Assembly (NCBI GenBank): GCA_015501585.1
Contig: JADNRY010000002.1
Span: 248,001-312,000 of the forward strand
Source: Rhodocollybia butyracea
Lineage: Eukaryota; Basidiomycota; Agaricomycetes; Agaricales; Omphalotaceae
Direction: 5' to 3'
Length of the DNA stretch: 64,000 nucleotides
The notes beneath the pieces are model-generated. The model searched no databases. It was not told the DNA's origin and was given only the letters and a program-made list of their open reading frames with translations. Position 1 is the first letter of the stretch. Each line of letters starts with the position of its first letter. Made by a program: the position numbers and the translations under genes. Positions 45,495 through 57,051 of this stretch are shown one piece after another.

Positions 45495-45521
45495 GAACGG
45501 GGCACATATATGTTACTCCAT

Positions 45522-45621
45522 TGGACAAATCCGGATTTGAACCGGAGACCTTTCGCAAGGGCATAGAGTCTCATGATGACGTCATGCAAAGCGAACGTGA
45601 TAACCCCTACACCATATGCCC
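45522..45621 (-). tRNA. tRNA-Ala(TGC) with a 27-nt intron
   Basis: The minus strand folds as a tRNA: acceptor GGGCATA/TTTGTCC plus A73, D-arm GTG...CAC with loop TAGGGGTTAT, anticodon stem TTCGC/GCGAA, five-base variable loop, and T-arm TCCGG-TTCAAAT-CCGGA. The anticodon loop is TT-TGC-A, then a 27-nt intron (about 45581-45555), then T38. The intron is at the canonical 37/38 position, and removal gives 73 nt. G3:U70, the main alanine identity pair, is present and agrees with the TGC anticodon. One acceptor pair (6:67) is T-T. B box GGTTCAAATCC fits the consensus. Confidence 0.85.
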
Positions 45622-45908
45622 AATATCAGATCAGAGCACCTGGGAGTGATAGCCTGTTACTGCAGTTGGGTTGAGCAACATTAGCGTATAATACTTCCTG
45701 CCAGTCTCAAAGCTAATACTAGTCTATATGAAGCATACAATTAAATCAATAAGTAGCAAAAGAGCACGTTCCTGATATGATTCCTTGCTTTGGCATTGCC
45801 TAATTTATACAAGTACAGAAGAAGAGGAAAAATTAAGTATATTATACGGCGAAATTACAAGGGTATGTACACATGTATTACAACTAGAGTGTATATTATT
45901 GCGCGACT

Positions 45909-48900
45909 TCATTCTTCATCCTCATCCAATAACCAAGAGTTGGATTCCAACGACTCTGTCCTCTGGAAGCTGGATGAACCCTTCGAATTCTGCCGTCGTT
46001 GACCAGTCACGGTGTTGTTTACCGCGCGTCTATCATTCGTAGGAGCGTTGGCTTTGCTAGAATTCGCGCTGCAAATCAAAGTTGCTATTAGTTGGAGGTT
46101 GGTATTGTAGGATACAAGGAGACTTACGGGCCGGCGTCATTTTTTGTTGACCTCCGGTTTAGAAACTCGAGTGGTGAGATACCAAGTTCATCATTCCACG
46201 AAGCCGACGGAGCCAAACGCGATGTCCTACTTTCTACTTCTTCAGTCCTGCTACTGGTAGAAGTCGATGAAGCCGAGCTCTTTGGGGTAAGGTCGGTATT
46301 GAACGAAGACGATGGTGGTACCGTTGAACGGGAGTTGGGATAAGGAGAAACCATCTCGATACCGGGTGACCCCATCACAGAAGCATTCCGCATTTTCTTC
46401 CTTGTTCGCCGTTTGGGACCATCCGAACCTGAGTCTGCTGTAGACGAAATGGCAATCGCAGAGTCTGCAGAACTCGCAGCACTGGTGGGCTTCGAATAAG
46501 ATTCAGGCACGGGGGAGCGAGTCTGGAAGGTATCGAAAAAAGCCGCCACCTCAGCCATAGGGTCGTCCATAGGTAGTTCGTCCAAGTCGTCCATAGACAT
46601 ATAGTGATCGGACCCAAGAACGTCTTCGGCAAAGTCGGGGGATGATTCTTCCGCATCGACCGAGACCGTATCCCAAGTTTTTTGGATAGCCTTCGGCTTC
46701 GGTCGAGGTTTGGGCTTCGGCCTCTGTGGCGAAGATACTTGGACACCGGGTTCCAGCGACTCCTTCTTTCCTTTTCTTTTCTTGGTCTTTGCCTGTTTCT
46801 GCTGCATCGCCTCTTCCTCTTCCTGCTCCTCTTCCTTTTCAAGTTCCAGTCTGCGTCGGCGAGCCTTGTCCCTTGCCATTCGATCAGCCACGCTCAAGTC
46901 ATTGTCCATGTCATCCTCAACATCGGATTGATACTTGTTTTTGCCTTTCCCATTCCTTCTCTGTCCCCTCGTTTGGTTTTTCGAGCTCCCTCCGTTACTT
47001 GCTTCGCCAGTATCTTCCGGAAACATCGCCACACCGTACGCCGTACTGTCTCGAAGAATTTTCAGCGCCCGACGTGAACCTGAGGAGCCTGACAGCGATT
47101 TATCCTCCATAATGAGTTGTATAGCAACCTCGGGGAGCAAAACGCGGTTGATAAAGTCTTTGGGACTCAATGGGGAGACCACCTCTGGCTGGATGTCTTC
47201 AGGCGGGAAAAGTTCGAAAAGGGTCTGGTGAATGATGACAGAGCCAAGTTCACCGTAACTAAAGGCAGGAGCGGGTTAGTCATGGATTATACACTTTGGA
47301 GGATAACAAGGTACTTACTACCCAGGTTGGGTCTTGTCAAAGTTGGCAAATTGATTCTTGACATTCCCAGCTGCACGAGTACCTTTCTCCTTGACATCGT
47401 TCATCGCTTCCTGCCAGAAAACGCATCCATCTCGGGCTCGCTTCATATTCCGACTCTTCCCCGGAATCTCCCAGGGGCTATCGTCGTCGTCGTCGTCATC
47501 TCCCTCTTCATCTCCCTCTTCGTCAAATCTGGAATTAGACTTTGGACTGACAACGATGGAGTTTTCCGTCAACGCTCGCAGATGATCCTTCATATTCATG
47601 ACACGCTCGTGGATCAAACTCCACTCGATGGTTTTGGGCCATCCTTTGGCTTGAGCTTCGGGGAGTATTTCGCTCTCGAACCGATGACGTTGGCATACGT
47701 TAATGAAGACAGTAACTTCTGCTTTCCGGCCCATTGGGTTGGTTGGTCGAGGGTTACGGACAGATTTCTTGACAGTAGTAGCGAGGAGGTGTTTGAGATG
47801 AGGTGTTGGGAAAGGAGGGAGCGGTTCGTCGCAGTAGGGACAAAGAGTCTTGGCGTCCACCGAGGGATCATAGACTGGAACAGGATCTAAGTAATCAGGT
47901 GTAGAAGCCAAATCATAGGCTTACAATAATCATCCTCCTCGTCATCACTAAGACCTTGGAGGGGTGAAGATAATCTACGCGTTGAAGGATTAGAACGATG
48001 GAGAGAGCAATGTAGAGCTTGACATACGCATCTTCTCGGCGTCTCTTCTTCGAGGGACTGTCATCCTCATCAAGAAATCGACTAGAAGCCCTCTTGCCAG
48101 TAAGTTTTCGAGAAGGACCAGCCTTGGCGAGCAATGGGAAAGGCGATGTTACCCGGACATCAATACTCTTCTTCTTCGAGTATGCCCTTGCATCTCTAGA
48201 TCGATCCTGGTCAAGCTCTTCCTTGGAGCTATCTTGTCGCGTTGATTTCTTCCCCGACCTCTCTGATACTTTCTTCGTCGTCTTTGGAGAAACATTGGGA
48301 GATAAAGGGAAGGCAGCGAAAGGAGGGTTAGCTTTGGGTGTAGGTGCATTTTCAGGGGAAAATGACACGGGGAAGGGCTGAGGTTGGAGTTTCGGTTGTG
48401 GTTTCGGTGTCTTCTTGGGTGTTGTGTCAGGTGATACTGCAACAGGGAAAGCTGCGGGGGCCGGCTGTTGTTTACCGACGGGAGGATTGAAAAGAGCGGA
48501 TGCATAAGTGGGTGACGAGGGTTTCTTCACGGGTATGGATTTCGGTTTAGATCTGTCTTTCCTAGACAGAGGCTCTGGATCAACCTTTTCCTTCTGCTTG
48601 CCCTTGCCCTTCTTGACCTGACGAGCCGGCATGGTCTCGGACTCCTCACCGTCACCGGAAGATGTTTCAATCTCTACTACCGTTTTTCTGTTCCTGTTCC
48701 CCGTAGTTGCCCCGCTAGGTTTTCTGGATGAAGCTGCGCGCGGCTGGGAAGCAGATTTCGCCAATGTTTTCGATGGCGGTAAAGAAACATTGTTGGAAAG
48801 GTTAGGGCTCTTTAATTCAAGAACACCAGACGTTGGTTCTCGAGGCTTGTTTGGAATGGCGTTACTGTTTTCTGATTTCTTCCTGGTGAATTTTAGAGTC

Positions 48901-49253
48901 TTTATAACCTCGCTGCGCGAACGCTGATGTTCTGGATCGGTGGAATTACAGGAAAAAGACTGCGGTGGCTCTTTCATGAGCTCATCTTCTGATGCAACCG
49001 CATTCGATAGACAGTCCAGCTCGTCGTCGTCTTCATCATCGGACAAGATTTGAACGACATCTTTGGGAGAACCGCGTTTGACGCGCTGCTTTCCGGTTGC
49101 ATTTAGAGCCGAGGGTTTCTGTGTGTCCTTGGATGATTTCGACGCGAATGATGAGCCGATATCCTGAACAAGCTGGCCAGTGCCACGGGGATTCGGCGGT
49201 TTCTTCCTCCGTATCGATGGGTCAGAGTCAAAGCTACTCCCCTTTCGAGCCAT
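45909..49253 (-). CDS. RTC4-domain protein
   Basis: Five exons (49253-48028, 47974-47925, 47886-47322, 47258-46128, 46068-45909) give 1043 residues. Residues 1 to about 430 are a disordered, basic, Ser/Pro/Lys-rich region with an acidic DDEDDDELD block. The RTC4 domain follows: CPYCDEPLPPFPTPHLKHLL, then FINVCQRHRFESEILPEAQAKGWPKTI and, across intron 3, YGELGSVIIHQTLFELFPP. RTC4 in yeast was found in a screen for restriction of telomere capping and its biochemical role is unknown. The C-terminal half is again disordered, with a coiled-coil Glu/Lys segment and a TRKKMR basic patch. The ATG at 49253 is used here, though the frame is open to another ATG at 49361. Part of exon 4 is duplicated at 35.8 kb. 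Confidence 0.85.
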
Positions 49254-49441
49254 ATTATTATACAGTCCCTCCATCAGCCCATATGAGATTGCGTTCTTGT
49301 CTTCAGAGGATAGAAGAACTGGAGTTAAAAGTTTGGAGAAACGGCGTTGAGCATACTTCACGTGATCACATAAGAGCGCTAAATTCTACGCGACCAATTG
49401 TTCACGTCAATTTGAATCAGTGCAGTCCGCTCTGATTCCCT
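49254..49441. promoter_or_regulatory. Short divergent promoter region
   Basis: Only 188 bp separate the ATG of the RTC4-domain gene (minus) from the ATG of the F-box gene (plus), so both must share it. If the upstream ATG at 49361 is used, 80 bp remain. No obvious TATA box is seen. Confidence 0.4.
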
Positions 49442-50670
49442 ATGCTGCGCACACGCTCTCTGACCAACAGAAGAAACTCTCGACCTACAACTTCTCTTTT
49501 TGTTGTCGCTTCTCAAGAACGTCCCAAACTCCAGAACCGACGTCTTCCTTTGGAGCTCATAGAAAATATCATCTCTGAAGTTTTACCCAACGACCGAAGT
49601 GATGCCAGGACCGTCTTTTCTGCGATTGCGTCTGTAACGCTGGCCTCAACAACTCTACGGTCTATTGCTCTTAAGATTTTTCTCAGAAGAATTTGCATAC
49701 AAGATGCTGCATGCTATACCAGCATATTCGAAATGATCTCGATGTACCAGGTCAGGAATCCGGATTCGGATGGATTTGGTCTGATAAGGTCAATATATGC
49801 GTCCAGATGGTAGATACTTGGACTGACCGACTGATTCCATAGAGCGATGACGATCGGTGACACTCACGTCAGCCCAGTGAATGTAATCGAGGGCTCGACA
49901 GGATTAAACAACCTTTTCAGACTCCAAGATCTTTCCTTGTGCTTCTACAAGGAAGGTTTTCGGACTCAGAATATCGTCTCTAACCGCATACTTCCCGCTT
50001 TCGCGTCGACCACACTCTCTATCCTGACCATCGATATGCTACCCCGAATCGACCTTGCTTTGCTTTCCCTGATTTCCACTTGCTTTCCTGGATTGAAAAA
50101 TCTTTCACTCGACGTAACCAAGCGTCTCTACTACAACTACTGCCGCGTTGAATGCGATTGCTGGTCATGCTTCCTGTCTCTTTTCGACGACCTTCTGCAC
50201 TCTCCAGTTCCGCACGTGTACGGGAACGTATCGTTGCTTGCGGTAAGTTTTAACACTGGGCGTTCAGGTCGATATTGACCGTCTATCATAATCATCAGGA
50301 AGCTTATGGTAATAGTTTGACACCTCTCGACCAGCTTACCCAGCTACAGCTGGGCATCTTCATCTCGGACGAAACTATGATCTATGAACACGCCGAGGCT
50401 CATCGAGATATGGACATCTTACCTAGACACATCGCCACAGGTCCTTCCGCTTGTTCCCGTTGTAATGAAATGCTTGCCAGCGTTCGAGCCAATGAAGTGC
50501 TCGCCAGTACGATCATGTTCAAAAAACTCACTAGTCTTCAACGAATGAGTTGGAGTAGTTTCTTTCAGCGCGCAGGAAATAGGACGGATCAAGGACAACA
50601 AGAAGGCGATCTATTTTATCCCGTGGTATTTGAGTCCGATCGTGCAGAGAAATTGCTAAAAGTCTTATGA
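49442..50670 (+). CDS. F-box/LRR-type protein
   Basis: Three exons (49442-49788, 49843-50242, 50299-50670) encode 372 residues. The N-terminal region reads RRLPLELIENIISEVLPND, the usual start of an F-box. It is followed by AIASVTLASTTLRSIALKIFLRR and leucine-rich segments (LFRLQDLSLCFYKEG, LSILTIDMLPRIDLALL, FPGLKNLSLDV). Such proteins recruit substrates to SCF ubiquitin ligases and are expanded in basidiomycetes. There is a CxCxxC cluster (VECDCWSC) in exon 2. Splicing keeps frame throughout, with 54- and 56-nt introns. Confidence 0.75.
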
Positions 50671-50889
50671 TATGCTGTTACTTGACTGCTGAATACAAAT
50701 ATCATAGTATCGCTCCTTATTTCGTGGATGCTGTACCCTCATTGTTCGTCTTATATACCAAATTCCCACATGTATAACCCTCGAGATTAAAATTGTTTCT
50801 TCATTGTCCACTTTCTAGATCAATAGACTAATCAGGAGAATAATGACGGAGCCGAGAAAACTTGGACCAGCAAGCTAAATTGGTAGACA

Positions 50890-51957
50890 ATGAACTTAAC
50901 AAACGATGAACCAGGCGTGACCAAGAGATATATAACCACGATGGCTGAGGGTCAAAACCTCTCTGTCGGTACGCCCGCCTCGATAGCGAGTTTACACCAT
51001 TCCTTCAGCATGTCTACCACATTAAAGAATGCTGAGTTTGCTCGCCTCTTCGATTTATTCGATAAACTTGCCTCTCGTCGTTCATGTCCTGCGGCGGACT
51101 TTGGAGACTCGGACGATGCCAATACTTCACCTGTTCCGACGCAGTTGCAGCCTGTCTTCCGCAACCTCGTCGCTCTTGTCACTCCGAGGACTACGTCTGG
51201 AAGTGCACGAAAAGGCCGGCGAAACCCCGTCGCAGCGCCATCTAGCGAGGTTATCGAATCAGATTCGGAGTCTATCGCCAAATTCCCTATCAATAAACAG
51301 TATCCATTCAAGTTCAAGCTGATGCTCCATAAGCTGTACGAGTTGGAGGAGTGGGGTGAGAAAGTGAGGGAAGTTTTAGAGAGATCGCAGAAGGAGTTCA
51401 AGCCTTTGGCTGAGAAAGAAAACACCAGAGAGGCTAGGAAGAACAAAGATCAGGTAGAAGGAAAAGGCGGAGCAGTACTGGAGGAAACTGTGCGTTCCAG
51501 GGCAGATATCGGTATACAATCGCAAGTGAAGCGAAAGGGAAGGCCTCGTAGTCACACCATGGCATCTTTTGGCAAAGGAAAAGAGGCGACGCACAATTTG
51601 GGTTCAATGGGTTCCACCGCTCGTGCAGAGCCTAGAGACGACGAACGAGCAGTGAAGAGGCGGTGTGTTGGCCGGCGAAAGTCGTTGAGCGGATTAAGCA
51701 TCGGCAAGAAGGCAGTCTGGGTGTTCGACGCTGCTGTGGCTTCGAGCGAGATCAATGAACGGCTCCGCGAAGGTGACATCCTTGCACCTTCGCCCTCAGA
51801 TCGTTATGGTGCGCTGCAGATTAATCGCAAAACGGTACCGCTGCGTTGTCGAGTGAGCTCAGATGCGACTTCTGCTCTGGCCGAATCCAAGATCCAGCAG
51901 ATTGAAGTCTATAATAAAAGGCGCTCTTTGAGCATTACCGTTGTCAGACGTCCTTAG
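50890..51957 (+). CDS. Basic conserved hypothetical protein (intronless)
   Basis: A single uninterrupted frame of 355 residues, unusual here where nearly all genes have introns. A conserved-looking helix PFKFKLMLHKLYELEEWGEKVREVLERSQKEFKPL (about 139-173) is followed by a basic, charged linker. It ends with VKRRCVGRRKSLSGL, KKAVWVFDAAVASSEIN and KRRSLSITVVRRP. High Lys/Arg content suggests a nuclear protein. I do not recognise the family. A second ATG at 50941 (MAEGQNLSV) could be the real start. Confidence 0.65.
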   Translation: MNLTNDEPGVTKRYITTMAEGQNLSVGTPASIASLHHSFSMSTTLKNAEFARLFDLFDKLASRRSCPAADFGDSDDANTSPVPTQLQPVFRNLVALVTPRTTSGSARKGRRNPVAAPSSEVIESDSESIAKFPINKQYPFKFKLMLHKLYELEEWGEKVREVLERSQKEFKPLAEKENTREARKNKDQVEGKGGAVLEETVRSRADIGIQSQVKRKGRPRSHTMASFGKGKEATHNLGSMGSTARAEPRDDERAVKRRCVGRRKSLSGLSIGKKAVWVFDAAVASSEINERLREGDILAPSPSDRYGALQINRKTVPLRCRVSSDATSALAESKIQQIEVYNKRRSLSITVVRRP

Positions 51958-52511
51958 CTCCACAATTATGATTTGACGAATTTTCTATACTAGGTCGATA
52001 CTATAATAGTTAGCTCTGTGACCCATCATCACGTCTGCAGATACTTCGTACCAGAATCTTGTTTGTCCCGTACCTACGAAAAGAACAGATCAGTTATCAT
52101 ACCTTCGAGCAGGCACCCCAGAAGATAAACTGGAATTAGTGTGGATCAGTTCCCGTATCGCCAATGTCTAGTCTAACTTGAAGGGGAGAGATATTGCTTG
52201 AAAGTTGAAATGCCCGGTCGTCCAAACATGTAAATCGGGCGGATAAACTTTGATTCTTCAGCTATAGTTCTGTCACTCTCGTGGCGACATCCAATACATG
52301 CAGGACAAAATAGAAACACGATGTATAATTTATCTTCCGCGGAGAGAAAAACATTGTATGAGCTGCTGTAAAAACTTAGTGCCACTGTTTTATAGACTAA
52401 CCAGAAAGACATCGCCGGCAAAAATAACGATACCAGGAAAACGGGTCAGAGTTACTGACTACAACGCGTTGGCAAGAGAACTACTAGAAGGGTCTTGCAA
52501 TGTTGAATACA
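51958..52511. other. Intergenic between convergent genes
   Basis: 3' ends face each other across 554 bp. No further feature is seen. Confidence 0.5.
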
Positions 52512-54059
52512 TCAATGATGTCGCAAGCGGAGGCGGACGGCGTTCTTGGACGCTCGGGACTCGGGGTCCAGATAGGCATCGTAGAAACCAACAATAAATT
52601 CTTCTGACTTGAATCCGAAACGATTATACAGTAGCTGATAAATGACAAATGAGCGTTATGGCTCGGAGAATGCGGAGAAATTTTACCATTGCAGGATTAT
52701 CTGCTGAAACATGCAGAGTGATATCTCGGTTAGGATTCAATGTTATGAGATGATAAAGCATTGTCCTGGACAAGCCATGAACATGAGCATCTCCATTAGA
52801 GTCAATAAACTTACGTTGCAATATTAGAATTATCCCAGCCATGTCTAACAGCCAAGTACGTGATGTAGGTTTCCCTTGGGGAGCTCAGGATGGCCACACC
52901 GACAACCATTCTGTTATAGGACGCGACAATGGTACACTTTTCGGGAAAATAATCCAAAGAGTCACTAACTATAGAAGACCTTAAGACAAGTAGCAGGAAT
53001 TGAATGAGACGCGGATATACCCACCATCTATCCCTTGCCAAAAGGATCGATTGAGTATTTCGTGAACTTGATCCAGATGGCTAGGCTGTAGACAAGAATA
53101 CAGGATCGCAGAAGGTTGTTGGGGCCCTAGATCACGGTCTGGGCTGAGTTGAACGTTAGTGAACGATCATTAGTGTACAGGGCACTTCTTACTGCAAAAA
53201 TTGATGGTGTTCACGAATGTCTTCCATCAGGTTCATCCAAGGCGTTTTAGTTTCCCAATCGACATAAATCAATCCAGGAGTGTGGACATGATTGCCGTGC
53301 AGTCGAGATAGGAAACTTCGTCCGAACGGTGTTGTGCGGATGCCGACCAAAGCGTCCAGAGTGTTCGTATTTAATGGAGCGGCGGTAAGCTCAACTATAC
53401 CGTCTACCACACCATCAGCCGCTGTTGCGATGCTAGTGCTTTTCAGCGACGTCCGATGTCGTTGCTACATCTCTATATCAATTCGTAGACCAGTTCACAA
53501 GAAATTTTACGCACACGCTCAACCTTCAATTTTCGTAAAGCAATGGCCTCCGGAACACTTAACGGTGTATCTTGGTCAGAATGACTGTTGATCGTGGATG
53601 TAATCTCCGCCCGAGTAAGACGTCGTAGTAAAACTCCCTTTTAACTAACGTATCAGTTCGGTATCCCGGACGCGAAGACTTTCATAACACACAAAGTCAT
53701 CTCTCTCCGTATCCTTTGCCATAACACCTTTGCGTGCTTCCAAGTACTCTGGGAGGGCGTCGCAGATAACATCTTCGAATGAATCATGGAGTTGTAGCAG
53801 TTCATCGTCTGTCAGATCCTCCAGTTCATCAAACAAAGAGTCGAACGAAACCGAAGGTGCTGGCTCTTCAGAGGGTTCTTTTGGATGTCCTGTTTTTCTT
53901 CGTTTGTTTGGGTTATTACGATGGCGGCGTGACTGCAAAACCTCCTTCAGGATGTGTAAACACTTCAAGAGGAGCACTTTCAAAGAGTAGAGGAAATACC
54001 TTGGTCCTGCTTACATCGACATAGTCGTCCGAATCATTCAATCCATCAGAAGAGCTCAT
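52512..54059 (-). CDS. GNAT acetyltransferase, KAT14 (CSRP2BP)-like
   Basis: Eight exons (54059-54000, 53944-53650, 53570-53515, 53464-53193, 53143-53025, 52968-52815, 52765-52687, 52634-52512) encode 385 residues. The C-terminal GNAT domain is clear: EKCTIVASYNRMVVGVAIL, YITYLAVRHGWDNSNIATTM, ITLHVSADNPAMLLYNRFGF and EEFIVGFYDAYL, ending LRLRHH. The ladder LHVSxxNPAMLLYNRFGFK is shared with KAT14, a subunit of the ATAC acetyltransferase complex in animals. The N-terminal half has a basic nuclear-signal-like stretch (NPNKRRKTGHPK) and a helical segment rich in Asp/Glu. A middle block, TPGLIYVDWETKTPW, appears in fungal homologues. The junction between exons 2 and 3 has two acceptable splice choices. 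A chromatin role is inferred. Confidence 0.8.
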
Positions 54060-54286
54060 GACAGAGTTCAGTTCTTTTCCAATGTGAGCTCAGAAGGCTC
54101 AAGTAGTAAATGGTCAAAGTCAAAGTCAAAGCGATCTGTATCACTCATTCGGGCCGGAAGATAAAAATAACAATCTTTATCTTACATAAAGATTAAAACA
54201 AGAATATCCTACTTCCTAAAGCTACAAGCCAAGTTAAATCATCGAATACAGGGTCCAAAATAGAAGAACAGATATCAGGTTTTATA

Positions 54287-56307
54287 TTAACGCTTCCCTC
54301 TAACAATAAGACCGCCATCCCAGGTACTGACAGTCCATCCATCTTCCACGAGCCATTTTTGCAAAGTTGGCTTTAAGACGCCTATCCGATTGGTAGAGTG
54401 AGTACCTCGACCTGTAATGATCCTCAACGGGTTCGCTAAGAGTGACAATTAAGACATGACAGGCAAAAGCACGAGACAGACGTACAGGATGAACATGCCA
54501 TGGATGCAAGGGTTTCTGAAACGATGACAATAGCTTCCGAGGCTAACAAGAAAAATTCAACCGACGAGAGTTATAGGAGAACAAATCGCAAAAGTATACC
54601 TGTAATTCCGTGCATATCTATGGTATCAGGGTTTCCTGAAGAAATCCTGAAGTTGGCAGAAATATAGATTACACTCAGAAGAGCCGATAGAAAGTCATAC
54701 CGTTTGGATTCGACCATCATCCTCGCAGCATCCAAAGCATCCTTCTTAGCAACCTCCTGATACTCCCGCGCCTGTTCAATGAGATTATCAGATAAATAGA
54801 TAGATAGATATGAATCACAATTGCGGAAAAATTCTTACTCTATGGGCAAAGTATAGCGCAACCTCTCCGCCTCTTGTTTTGGCATTCCCCTTCTGCCACA
54901 TCCGACTGGCTTCCCGCAACATCTCATCCCGCTTACGCCTGCTGTCTTTGATCCTTTTCCGGAACTCCAATTCGCCAACATCGCTTTCGTCTCGTACTCT
55001 GATCCCATTCACGTCCCGATTATATGTGGGTATATATTGCGCGAGTGGATGCGTTGTTTTACGAGTTTTACGTTGGGGTACTGACTGCCACCGGTAGGGG
55101 CTTGGTTTGTTTTCAGAGCATGCCATGGAGCTGTTTCCTTTCAATAACGGAGGTGGTGGCACAGGAGGCGGACCAGAAGGTAATTGGGATCTCCTGGCTG
55201 GAGCTCTTCCTGGCCGAGAGGCATCAGTCGGATGAGGATGAGGCATGGGTTCATGATAGATGCCCATTTCAAAGTTTCCACCAGATGAATCTTCATTTAA
55301 ATCATGAAGTAGTCTAACGAGGTCTAAAGCATCCTCCGGACGGCCCTCGGTCGCAGTGAGCGCTAACTCAGCAACAGATACAAGATGCGATTTTTGCTCG
55401 TGGTCGTCATAAGTGAGGAGAAGGATATCCAATAATGATATTAGTATAGGTGCATAGTCTTCCTCAGAAGCCCGAGTTTTGGCAATCTCTCTAAGAGCTT
55501 CAACAAGCGCGAGATAAGGCGTTGGATATTTGGGCGAGTGAAAAAAGGACGAGAAAAAAGAGGGTTCGTGTGAGGGCAGAAGGGAAGCCAGATGAGTAGA
55601 AAGCGAGGATATCTGAGTCCACGGATCGGGCGCAAGGAGTCGCGAGGAAGATTCGGAGGAAGATTCGGGTGGTTTCGCATGTTGCTGTTGGCGGAGGTCC
55701 ACCAGCGTAACTTTCTGGCGACGTCTTTTGTTTTTATATCGCTCCTTCTTGCCTGCTATCTCCCAAGAGTCCTCCTTTTTCGTGTCGTATCCTTTTGTTC
55801 CATCCAAACCGCGTTCCTCCAGTTCCCGGATTAGTTCCTCGGTCAAGAGACCCGCGACAATATCCCACATGTCGAGATCGGAGTCACCCAATTCAGCATC
55901 GACAAGAGCACATTGAAGCTTCTGACTTTGTATGTCAGGGAAAGCGGCTTGTAAAAAGCCAAGCGGGGTATCGAAAGGTTGCAATTCTGAACTGCTGTTG
56001 GAGACGGCAGTTTCCCCACGAGTAAAACTTGGAGTACTGAGACGGTCGTCCGCCACGGCGAAATCGGAATAATCTTCAGCAGTTTGTAGGACATCTGCCT
56101 GCGCTGCTAGTTCCGATAGAGTTGCTTCGATGACATCAATTTGCTCTTTCGTTGGTTCTGAATCTGGATCTACATCTAGCAAGATTGCGGCTAATAATGA
56201 TGAGTCAAGAGGAGGGCAAAATTGAACCTGTAACGAGTCAGTTAAATCCACGCTTTGGCAAAGTCACAGACCTGAAATTTATCAAATAAATTAGCTTGAG
56301 TGTTCAT
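54287..56307 (-). CDS. DUF1771/SMR-domain protein
   Basis: Six exons (56307-56272, 56227-54839, 54771-54701, 54646-54600, 54542-54486, 54435-54287) encode 582 residues. A long N-terminal region contains helical segments (PFDTPLGFLQAAFPDIQSQKL, a CUE-like stretch), a basic KNKRRRQK patch and a Pro-rich linker. The DUF1771 helix follows (REYQEVAKKDALDAARMMVES). The SMR domain is NPDTIDMHGIT, then NPLRIITGRGTHSTNRIG (the GxGxHS-type motif), ending VSTWDGGLIVRGKR. SMR domains bind or cut nucleic acid, and the CUE-DUF1771-SMR order matches yeast Cue2-like proteins that act in no-go mRNA decay. That specific role is inferred. The acceptor at 54647 was chosen because it alone keeps frame. Confidence 0.85.
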
Positions 56308-56492
56308 TGTAGATGTACAAGATGAGACGAGAAAAGATAATGATACTAATAGGTTGATGAATCATGATACACAGGTACTAGTAACCCCAGGCGCTAAAAG
56401 TCACCTGCTTTGACAAGTTCAGTGTCCACGTTGACTCCGGCTTCGACAGCTACCTGGCTATTGCTTCATCAGCTCTTTCTAAATAGGACTAT
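56308..56492. promoter_or_regulatory. Short divergent promoter region
   Basis: 185 bp lie between the start codons of the SMR-domain gene (minus) and the small membrane-anchored protein gene (plus). No TATA box is evident. Confidence 0.35.
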
Positions 56493-57051
56493 ATGCTTTT
56501 CTACATCTCTGTTTTCGCTCTAGCGGCTCTTCTCATCCTCCGTAAGCAAACAGGAAATTTTGTAACACCTTTGGTTCAATCTTTGGTTCTCTTTTCAACA
56601 GTCCTCCATCGATATCGCTCCTCGATAGCACCGTATGTTCCCGACCGCGTGAGATCGATATTTCCTCGGTTCAACAACTACATACCGCTATCAACTTTTG
56701 CCGATCAAGCCAATGCTGGACTCACGTCTTCAAATTTTGATATCGAGGCGAATAATATCTTGGACGGAGATTCAAGAACTGGTTTGGATGAAATAGGAAC
56801 CCAGGAAGTGACAGAAATTATGCGTAGGGAGCGAGTCAAGTAAGTGAATTAGTCTTGTCCACAACATCAAGCCCTCAAGTTTTGCCACGATGTGATAGCT
56901 TTGATCAGGCTAGGTTAATTCGCCACAACAGAATACTTGCACGCAATGGAATTGACCCCTCAGGTCAGACATCGGTCCTTCGTTCCTCTGTTGCTTTCCT
57001 GAAACATGATTAGGGATGCCACTGGACTCAAAAGCCATAACTCATTTGTAG
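56493..57051 (+). CDS. Small membrane-anchored conserved protein
   Basis: Three exons (56493-56839, 56899-56963, 57014-57051) encode 149 residues. Residues 1-16 form a hydrophobic anchor (FYISVFALAALLIL). A polar middle is followed by a strongly conserved-looking end: TEIMRRERVNFDQARLIRHN, RILARNGIDPSGMPLDSKAI. The last exon is only 38 nt. I believe this terminal motif recurs in basidiomycete homologues but cannot name a family. No known catalytic motif. Confidence 0.7.

Noticed and set aside
46682..47890. Several plus-strand frames of 70-257 codons
   Set aside because: Opposite-strand shadows of the RTC4-domain gene.
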